Shown here: piece after piece, positions 7,173 through 12,116 of the stretch
Layout: every line of letters begins with the position of its first letter
Position numbering within the stretch: position 1 is the first letter of the stretch
Origin: T3Sed10-241 sp036796255
Lineage (GTDB): Bacteria; Bacteroidota; Bacteroidia; Flavobacteriales_D; Cryomorphaceae
Length of the DNA stretch: 14,236 nt
Direction of reading: 5' to 3'
Assembly: GCA_036796255.1 (NCBI GenBank)
Contig: DAIRDH010000072.1
Location: forward strand, 1 to 14,236
Translations under genes and position numbers: made by a program
The notes under the pieces: model-generated
The model's database searches: none
What the model was told of the DNA's origin: nothing
The model's input: only the letters and a program-made list of their open reading frames with translations

Positions 7173-7673
7173 TTAAGCCTGGGCTACATCTCCCATATGG
7201 ACCAGGTCGGGCCGGTCAGAGACATATTTGTAGTCAAAGGTATTCAATATCTTGTTTTTGTGAAACACAAAAACACCGGGCATCTGGAAGGGATCACCAG
7301 CGGGCTTTCCGATCAAATGGCCTTTCACAAGACCAGCTATAAAGGCACGGTACCAATTGCGCACACCAAATAGTGCTTTGAAGCTCACCTTCCCGAGTCC
7401 AAACTTCTTGTAAAGCAATTGATGAGGATCCGAAATGTGTCTTATTCCTCCCAAGTCGTAAATACCCAAGATTTGATCGGCCACCTTGCTGTCCACCATG
7501 TGAACCAGAACGATTTCTAAACCCTTGGCCTCGATCTCGCGCTTCTGAGCGGCGATATCGGCCATGGTCTCCCTGCAAAAGGTACATCCAAAATGCCTTA
7601 AAAATATGAGGAGCAATTTTTCTTCGTTAGCCAACTGCTCAAATGATTCTCCTCTATTGGTCTTAATTTCCAT
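7173..7673 (-). CDS. Peroxiredoxin-like thioredoxin-fold protein (AhpC-TSA_2 type)
   Basis: A 166-aa thioredoxin-fold protein with a CxxC active site, FLRHFGCTFCRE (Cys30, Cys33), at the N-terminus of the first long helix. The region after LLLIFLRHFGC, the VHMVDSKVAD segment and the C-terminal PGVFVFHKNKIL strands (about 142-153) match the AhpC-TSA_2/PRXL2-like (SelL-related) group better than classical AhpC. It is therefore a probable thiol-based reductase or peroxidase of the cytosol. The ATG at 7673 is followed at once by MEIKTNRGESF, with no signal peptide. It is the first gene of the operon and ends 1 bp before crtZ. A role in protecting or supplying electrons to the carotenoid steps is plausible but only inferred from position. 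Confidence 0.82.
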   Translation of the reverse strand: MEIKTNRGESFEQLANEEKLLLIFLRHFGCTFCRETMADIAAQKREIEAKGLEIVLVHMVDSKVADQILGIYDLGGIRHISDPHQLLYKKFGLGKVSFKALFGVRNWYRAFIAGLVKGHLIGKPAGDPFQMPGVFVFHKNKILNTFDYKYVSDRPDLVHMGDVAQA

Positions 7674-7745
7674 AAGCTTATTTCAATCTACACTGGCCAA
7701 AGCCAAAAGTTAAAACAAGCATCGCTGCACTTTGTTTACCCAGAG
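7674..7745. promoter_or_regulatory. Divergent intergenic region expected to carry promoters for the carotenoid operon and the + strand gene
   Basis: These 72 bp separate two divergent genes, so both promoters must lie here or just inside the genes. On the - strand the segment contains AACTTTTG, which fits the Bacteroidota -7 consensus TAnnTTTG at seven of eight fixed or free positions, but no TTG sits about 19 bp upstream. On the + strand GCACTTTG keeps only the TTTG half. I could not identify either promoter firmly. Confidence 0.35.
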
Positions 7746-8300
7746 ATGTCTAAGCTCAAATTATCACATTGGTTTGGCCTGTGGTTGGCCTTGATGCTGC
7801 TTATTGTGATGACCACACAGCCTGAGTCCAGACCTGACAAGCTCGACTCCATTGATTTCCAGACCACAGAAAGTGCTGAACTTTACTTTCGCAATGTGCG
7901 TGCATACCACTACTTGCACAAGGAGGAGGGAGGTGACATTTTTGATGTTTACCGACTTAAATCACTTTATGCAGATACTTCGCAAGTTGCCCTTCCATTT
8001 GCCATTTACAACAACTGGCGGGCCAATGAAGCATTTATCAGGCTCGACACGGTGCATCTGGACAAGCAATGGAGGGTTGTGGTTCGCGATTCACTCGGCA
8101 TTTTCAGCAATATTGCCCTTCCGGAAATGTACAATGAATCGCAATATACCTTCGCTGTGGAAGTGTATCGCTCTTTAAACCGGGAGTATCCAATGGCACT
8201 TATCAATGATCATGGCGATACACTTCGTGTAGAAGGGGATCCGCGCAAATACAGCCTTAGAACTCTAACGGATTATTTCAAACTCGTCGGGAAGCTATAA
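7746..8300 (+). CDS. Unrecognised membrane-anchored protein
   Basis: I do not recognise this 184-aa protein. It begins with a short basic segment (MSKLKLSH) and a hydrophobic helix at about 9-23 (FGLWLALMLLIVM), so it is either N-terminally membrane-anchored or secreted. The rest looks soluble, with alternating hydrophobic strands and many aromatic residues: NVRAYHYLHKEEGG, LPFAIYNNWRANEAFI and WRVVVRDSLG. There is no lipobox cysteine and no cysteine at all, which suits a periplasmic domain. The ATG at 7746 is the only sensible start. It diverges from the carotenoid operon and converges with the cry-DASH gene; the two converging frames overlap by 6 bp (8295-8300), leaving no room for a separate terminator. 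No function is proposed. Confidence 0.7.
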   Translation: MSKLKLSHWFGLWLALMLLIVMTTQPESRPDKLDSIDFQTTESAELYFRNVRAYHYLHKEEGGDIFDVYRLKSLYADTSQVALPFAIYNNWRANEAFIRLDTVHLDKQWRVVVRDSLGIFSNIALPEMYNESQYTFAVEVYRSLNREYPMALINDHGDTLRVEGDPRKYSLRTLTDYFKLVGKL

Positions 8301-9725
8301 TTTCCATTGCTTGGGAACGTGCAGTGGCTGCGCGTAAACGCTGTTCTCAAGGCCAAACAGCAATCGGGCATCTTTTGGTATAAGCCATGGTGTGTGTACA
8401 CGCGCCGCTTCGACCTGGTTGAGCTGGGGAATCCAGTGCTTCACATACTGGCCTTTGGCATCATATCGACTGGCCTGTGTAAGCATATTGAAGTACCGCT
8501 CCTCGCGGGGGTCGTTGCCTACGCCGGCCACGTAGGCCCAATTGCCCCAGTTGCTCGCTACGTCGTAGTCAATGAGCTGCTCCTCAAACCAGGCCGCCCC
8601 AATGCGCCAGTCTTGTTGCAAGTCTTTCACCATAAATGAAGCCACATTCTGCCGGCCCCGGTTGCTCATAAAGCCGGTTTCACGGAGTTCAATCATATTG
8701 GCATCTACGAATGGAATGCCCGTGCGCCCCGCTTTCCAGGCTTCGACGCGCGCATCGTCATGCCATAGCGCAGGGCGCTCATCGCGAATGCCGCCGGGAT
8801 AGAAGAGCTTGTCTCCAAATTTGGTTGCTACAAAGCGAAAGTAATCCCGCCAAATAAGTTCAAATACCATCCAGTACGTGGACTGATTCTTCTTCACATC
8901 GCGTTCAAAATCTTTTACTTCGGCATAAATGGCCCTTGCCGAAATGCAGCCGTGCGCGAGCCAGGCGCTAAACTTGGAGCTGTAATCGGCCCCGAGCAGT
9001 CCGTTTCGCGTGTCTTTGTAGGTGGCGAGTTGCTCACTTTCGTGAAAATAATGGTCGAGACGCTTCCACGCTTCTGCCTCACCGCCCTTCAGCACGATGG
9101 CTGCGCGGGGATCAATGGGAGCCGATGTGAATCCCAGTGACTCAAGCGATGGAATATTTCCCAATGCTGCTTTCTCTGATCCCTCAACCTCTGGCAATGC
9201 AATCACTTTCGGGGTTGGAAAGCAATTGCGCACTTTGCTTTGCTTCTCTACCTGCTTGCGGAAATCGGTGAACACATCCGGGAGGCGCTCATGCGGAAAT
9301 GGCAAATCGTTGATGTGGTACAGCGTGCCTCCCCAGTAGCATTTTAATGTTGATTCGTTGCCAAGGGCGTTTTTTAGGGCATCTTCATCATCGACCTCTT
9401 CGCGGGTCACTTCCTTGTGGGCATATACCGCAGACGCACCATGTTTTGCACAAAGTGCTGGCAGTACTTCTTCAACTTTGCCTTGGGCAACGTGCAGGCC
9501 GGCGCCGAGACCCTTGAGGCCTTCGTGGAGGTCGGCGAGCGACTCAAGGATAAATTGCATGCGCCTTGGGCCCATTTTTTGAGAGCCGTAGACCTGCTTG
9601 TGCAGCCTCTCCTTGTCGATCACATAGACCGGGAGCACACGGTCGAAGTTCTCAACAGCGCGGTGGAGCGCTTCATTGTCGTAAATGCGCAAATCATTGC
9701 GAAACCATAAGATGGCAGTTTTCAT
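8295..9725 (-). CDS. Cryptochrome-DASH (photolyase/cryptochrome family)
   Basis: A 476-aa FAD-dependent blue-light protein of the cry-DASH branch, known in other species for repairing CPD lesions in single-stranded or looped DNA and for possible signalling. The N-terminal antenna domain starts with ILWFRNDLRIYDNEAL (5-20). The DASH signature is clear in YWGGTLYHINDLPFP (130-144) and LPDVFTDFRKQVE (148-160). In the FAD domain, Glu289, Trp292, Asn355, Arg356 and Asn392 fall at the positions of E. coli PhrB E274, W277, N341, R342 and N378. A tryptophan chain (Trp321, Trp373, Trp396) is retained, so it should be photoreducible. The start is the ATG at 9725, directly before the first beta strand; an upstream extension to 9791 would run back through the DUF2256 gene. 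ATG and the DUF2256 stop overlap as ATGA. It is the last gene of the photolyase operon and converges with the gene to its left. Confidence 0.94.
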   Translation of the reverse strand: MKTAILWFRNDLRIYDNEALHRAVENFDRVLPVYVIDKERLHKQVYGSQKMGPRRMQFILESLADLHEGLKGLGAGLHVAQGKVEEVLPALCAKHGASAVYAHKEVTREEVDDEDALKNALGNESTLKCYWGGTLYHINDLPFPHERLPDVFTDFRKQVEKQSKVRNCFPTPKVIALPEVEGSEKAALGNIPSLESLGFTSAPIDPRAAIVLKGGEAEAWKRLDHYFHESEQLATYKDTRNGLLGADYSSKFSAWLAHGCISARAIYAEVKDFERDVKKNQSTYWMVFELIWRDYFRFVATKFGDKLFYPGGIRDERPALWHDDARVEAWKAGRTGIPFVDANMIELRETGFMSNRGRQNVASFMVKDLQQDWRIGAAWFEEQLIDYDVASNWGNWAYVAGVGNDPREERYFNMLTQASRYDAKGQYVKHWIPQLNQVEAARVHTPWLIPKDARLLFGLENSVYAQPLHVPKQWKL

Positions 9726-9868
9726 AAGTTCTTGCTTTGTCGTCGGCAGCGTTCGCTGCAGTATTTTACGTTTTCCCAGTCGCGCTCCCATTTCTTACGC
9801 CAGGTGAAGGGCCGCGCGCATGTAAGGCAGTTTTTCTGCGGAAGGTGTTCTTTTTTGATCTTATGCAT
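9722..9868 (-). CDS. DUF2256 family small zinc-finger-like protein
   Basis: A 48-aa basic protein read from ATG at 9868 to TGA at 9722, beginning MHKIKKEHLPQKNCLTC and ending SERCRRQSKNL. It matches DUF2256 as I recall the family: LPQK-x-CxxC, then RPFTWRKKWERDW, then VKYCSERCRR. Four cysteines in CxxC...CxxxC form (Cys14, Cys17, Cys38, Cys42) could bind one zinc ion, and the protein is rich in Lys, Arg and Trp, which would suit nucleic-acid binding. Its start overlaps the end of the upstream photolyase-like gene by 8 bp (ATGCATAA), and its stop overlaps the cry-DASH start by 4 bp (ATGA). It is therefore locked between two photolyase homologues. The family is often annotated beside photolyases and cryptochromes; its function is unknown. 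It is short enough to be missed by gene callers. Confidence 0.93.
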   Translation of the reverse strand: MHKIKKEHLPQKNCLTCARPFTWRKKWERDWENVKYCSERCRRQSKNL

Positions 9869-11339
9869 TGCGTTTCCCGGGAAGGGTGTGTTTTTTCAAA
9901 ATGCGGCCCGATTCGGCCTTGGCACTTTTGCTCGTGCGCATACCCCACAATTTTGCGGAAGCCGACTTGCGGGCCTCCTCATAATCCACAACAGGCAAGG
10001 GGTAGTGCTTTCCTGGCATAAAGCCATACTCCTCGGTTTCGAAAGGCCCTACTTTCCAGGGCTCGTGCACCCATGGCGCGGGCAGGCTGCGTAATTCGGG
10101 TATCCATTTGTGGATGAATTCCCCGTTGGGATCATGGTCTTGCGACTGCTTCACGGGATTGTAAATCCGGATGGTGTTGATGCCTGTGAAACCCGCCTGC
10201 ATCTGAATTTGGGGGTAATGAATGCCCGGCTCAAAGTCGAGGAAAATGCGCGAGAGGTGTGAACTTACAAGCTTCCATGGCTGCCAGAGGTGGTGCATAG
10301 CGAAGCTCACCAGCATGGCCCGCATGCGGAAGTTGATGTAGCCCGTTTCGCGGAGGCAGCGCATGCAGGCATCCACCATGGGATATCCCGTACGGCCTGT
10401 CATCCATGCTGCGAGCAGGCGTGCTTTGAGCGGAAACTCGAGCGCAGCATAGGCTTTGTTGAATACTTCATGCTCGATGCGCTCTTCCATTTCGAATTTC
10501 TGGATGAAATGGTCGCGCCAGCGCAGCCTTGTGAGCACAGCATTCATGCCGCCACGGTGGCCGCGGCCGGCATCGTGGGCCATTACAAAGGCAGCAATTA
10601 CCTGTCGGGACGAGAGCTGACCCCAGGCAAGGTAAGGCGAAAGCCGGCTGCAGGAGGTACGCGACAGGGAGGGTTTAGAAATGCCCTTTTGGTAATTGCT
10701 GGAGCGCGCATCGATAAAAGTCCTGAGGTATTTTTCGACATCGCTGTGCTCACCTTTTTGCCGCAAGGGGTGCCTGTGAAGCCATGCGCGTAGCGGGAGT
10801 TCGGGGGCTGTTTCCGTTTCCTGCAATAAGGACAGGGAAGCAAGTACGTTGAGATCGGCCTCCTCATGGGCATTGTACATATTGCCGTACCACTGCTTGC
10901 GCCAGTCGTGGCGGTTGCGCTTGCCGCGCATTACACCAGCATACTGCGATTCGTTCCACACAATGCCTTTTGATGTGAAAAGCGATTGCAGTGCTTTGTC
11001 CCGGTCGTAGGTGAGTTTCAATCCCGTTTCGCAATAGCTGTATACCCCTGCGATGGAATGCTGGCTGGCCAGTTTTTCAAATACGTTCAATGCTTCCGCA
11101 AATTCGATTTTAAGACCAATCGACCTGCTTTTCAATTTTGCCGAAAGGCTGAGCAAGCCCTGCCACACAAAGGCCCAATGCATGGAGCTGTAATTGGGGT
11201 GGCTGATGAGTGAGGGCTCAAAAATGTAGAGCAACAGCACCGGCCTGCCAGCCTGAATGGCCGCAGTTAATGGAGCATGGTCGCTTATGCGCAAATCGCG
11301 CTTGAGCCAAACGATGTGTATGGGAGCCTCAGCAATCAC
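9861..11339 (-). CDS. Divergent photolyase/cryptochrome-like flavoprotein
   Basis: A 492-aa member of the photolyase/cryptochrome superfamily with both domains: an N-terminal antenna domain (IVWLKRDLRISDHAPL, 9-24) and a helical FAD domain (SRLSPYLAWGQLSSRQV 231-247, GRTGYPMVDACMR 315-327, RIYNPVKQSQDHDP 391-404, KWIPELR 411-417). Gap-free alignment from memory to E. coli PhrB (offset 4 from W316 on) shows unusual replacements: N378 to His374, W382 to Ile378, W384 to Met380, W306 to Phe302, N341 to Phe337, M345 to Ala341 and E274 to Arg271. W277, W359 and R342 remain as Trp274, Trp355 and Arg338. It may therefore not be a classical CPD photolyase. The start is GTG at 11339, since no in-frame ATG lies close upstream. 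It is the first gene of the DUF2256/cry-DASH operon and lies 47 bp after the toxin gene, so it may have its own promoter or read-through. Its subclass I cannot name. Confidence 0.88.
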   Translation of the reverse strand: MIAEAPIHIVWLKRDLRISDHAPLTAAIQAGRPVLLLYIFEPSLISHPNYSSMHWAFVWQGLLSLSAKLKSRSIGLKIEFAEALNVFEKLASQHSIAGVYSYCETGLKLTYDRDKALQSLFTSKGIVWNESQYAGVMRGKRNRHDWRKQWYGNMYNAHEEADLNVLASLSLLQETETAPELPLRAWLHRHPLRQKGEHSDVEKYLRTFIDARSSNYQKGISKPSLSRTSCSRLSPYLAWGQLSSRQVIAAFVMAHDAGRGHRGGMNAVLTRLRWRDHFIQKFEMEERIEHEVFNKAYAALEFPLKARLLAAWMTGRTGYPMVDACMRCLRETGYINFRMRAMLVSFAMHHLWQPWKLVSSHLSRIFLDFEPGIHYPQIQMQAGFTGINTIRIYNPVKQSQDHDPNGEFIHKWIPELRSLPAPWVHEPWKVGPFETEEYGFMPGKHYPLPVVDYEEARKSASAKLWGMRTSKSAKAESGRILKKHTLPGKRNA

Positions 11340-11386
11340 GTTCCATACAACAGTAAATGGAGAAGCTTGTTGAGCGAACCAAGGCT

Positions 11387-11740
11387 TCAGAAATCCAGGT
11401 CGAGCACGATTTTAAGGTTTTGACTGAGCTGATCACCCAGTGCTTTCGGAATCATACCAAGCTTTTTGAGCAAGCGTCTGTTGTCGATGGCGCGGAGTTG
11501 GTCTATCATGATGTCGCTTTCTTTCTCCATCCCGGCCACCCCTTTTTGAATGTGCACCCTGAGTAATTTGCTCTCTGGATGTACCTTACTGGTGATCGGG
11601 CAAATAAGGATGGAAGGGTGCACCTTGTTCAGGGCATCGGTTTGCACCACCACTACGGGTCGGGTTTTCCCCGATTCAGTACCAGAGCGTGGGCTGAGGT
11701 CTGCCAGCCATACTTCAAGCCGTTTAGGTCTCGATATCAT
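11387..11740 (-). CDS. MazF/PemK-type toxin (mRNA interferase)
   Basis: A 117-aa toxin of the CcdB/PemK/MazF fold, which usually cleaves mRNA at short sequences to slow growth. Motifs: RLEVWLADLSPRSGTESGKTRPVVVV (7-32) with the conserved GxxxGKTRP core (Arg27 a likely catalytic residue), LICPITSK (45-52, Thr50 and Ser51) and SDIMIDQLRAID (75-86). The start is the ATG at 11740 (MISRPKRLEVW), which fits the family N-terminus and overlaps the antitoxin gene by 17 bp; longer frames would extend further into the antitoxin. The order antitoxin then toxin with an overlap is standard for type II modules. All key motifs are intact, so it is probably functional. The target sequence cannot be predicted. 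Confidence 0.93.
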   Translation of the reverse strand: MISRPKRLEVWLADLSPRSGTESGKTRPVVVVQTDALNKVHPSILICPITSKVHPESKLLRVHIQKGVAGMEKESDIMIDQLRAIDNRRLLKKLGMIPKALGDQLSQNLKIVLDLDF

Positions 11741-11957
11741 CAATTCCTTCAAATTCAGACAGTACGCGCATAGATTCCTCGGCAACCATGTTTGATTCTT
11801 TGGCGAGCATTTCGATCAACATTTTTCTTTTTTGCACCTTATTGTAGAATTTCAAGGCCTCGTTAATGTATCGGTTCCTGGGTTTTTTGATTTTCTCAAG
11901 AAGTTCCTCCGTTTCTTGGAAGAGCATATCATCGAGTTTTAAGGACAGGGTTTTCAT
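11724..11957 (-). CDS. Ribbon-helix-helix antitoxin partner of the MazF-like toxin
   Basis: A 77-aa protein starting at the ATG at 11957 (MKTLSLKLDDMLFQ). TLSLKLDDMLFQETEELLEKI and the following RNRYINEALKFYNK fit a ribbon-helix-helix DNA-binding fold: one strand, then two helices, about residues 3-42. The C-terminal 35 residues are acidic and helical (LAKESNMVAEESMRVLSEFEGIDDIET), as expected for the segment that wraps and blocks the toxin. An alternative upstream start would add a low-complexity stretch with no family likeness and would cover the operator, so I reject it. It lies upstream of and overlaps the toxin by 17 bp. The palindrome in front of it is the probable autoregulatory operator. 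Confidence 0.88.
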   Translation of the reverse strand: MKTLSLKLDDMLFQETEELLEKIKKPRNRYINEALKFYNKVQKRKMLIEMLAKESNMVAEESMRVLSEFEGIDDIET

Positions 11958-11998
11958 GCGTGGTCGTTTTCGTAATTTCCAGAACCTTTCTTTGCTGA

Positions 11999-12023
11999 AG
12001 TATATAGTAAAAGTATATACTAT
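11999..12023 (-). promoter_or_regulatory. Palindromic operator of the toxin-antitoxin operon
   Basis: Two nested perfect inverted repeats are visible: AGTATATA (11999-12006) with TATATACT (12014-12021), and ATAGTA (12004-12009) with TACTAT (12018-12023). They lie about 42 bp upstream of the antitoxin ATG and cover the predicted -7 element. This is the usual arrangement for autorepression by an RHH antitoxin or toxin-antitoxin complex; the binding itself is inferred. Confidence 0.65.
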
Positions 12024-12038
12024 TTTGGAAATTTCAAA
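12009..12038 (-). promoter_or_regulatory. Candidate Bacteroidota promoter for the toxin-antitoxin operon
   Basis: On the - strand, TTTG (12038-12035) is followed after 18 bp by ATACTTTT (12016-12009), close to the Bacteroidota pattern TTTG-N19-TAnnTTTG but with imperfect -7 bases. The downstream distance to the antitoxin ATG is about 50 bp. The operator palindrome overlaps its -7 part. Confidence 0.4.
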
Positions 12039-12061
12039 GTACTGGTCTATACTGATGAAAC

Positions 12062-12091
12062 AAAAAAAACCGCTGCACAATTGCGCAGCGG
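12062..12091 (-). terminator. Rho-independent terminator of the fasciclin gene
   Basis: On the - strand, CCGCTGC (12091-12085) pairs perfectly with GCAGCGG (12076-12070), extended inward by a CAATTG palindrome after one mismatch. Eight consecutive Ts follow (12069-12062). It begins about 26 bp after the stop codon of the fasciclin gene and separates it from the toxin-antitoxin promoter. Confidence 0.88.
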
Positions 12092-12116
12092 CTTTCAAAC
12101 AGGAAATATTCTAAGC

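Larger units (their letters stand above)
11958..12116. other. Intergenic region between fasciclin and antitoxin genes
   Basis: These 159 bp hold the fasciclin terminator and the toxin-antitoxin promoter and operator, described separately. No further coding sequence is seen. Confidence 0.6.

Noticed and set aside
9726..9791. Longer N-terminus for cry-DASH
   Set aside because: The extension runs in another frame through the DUF2256 gene; the photolyase fold begins right after the ATG at 9725.
9732..10094. Plus-strand open frame over the photolyase operon
   Set aside because: Antisense to DUF2256 and the end of the photolyase-like gene, with no recognisable domain.
11958..12098. Longer N-terminus for the antitoxin
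   Set aside because: It would translate the promoter and palindromic operator and shows no likeness to ribbon-helix-helix proteins.
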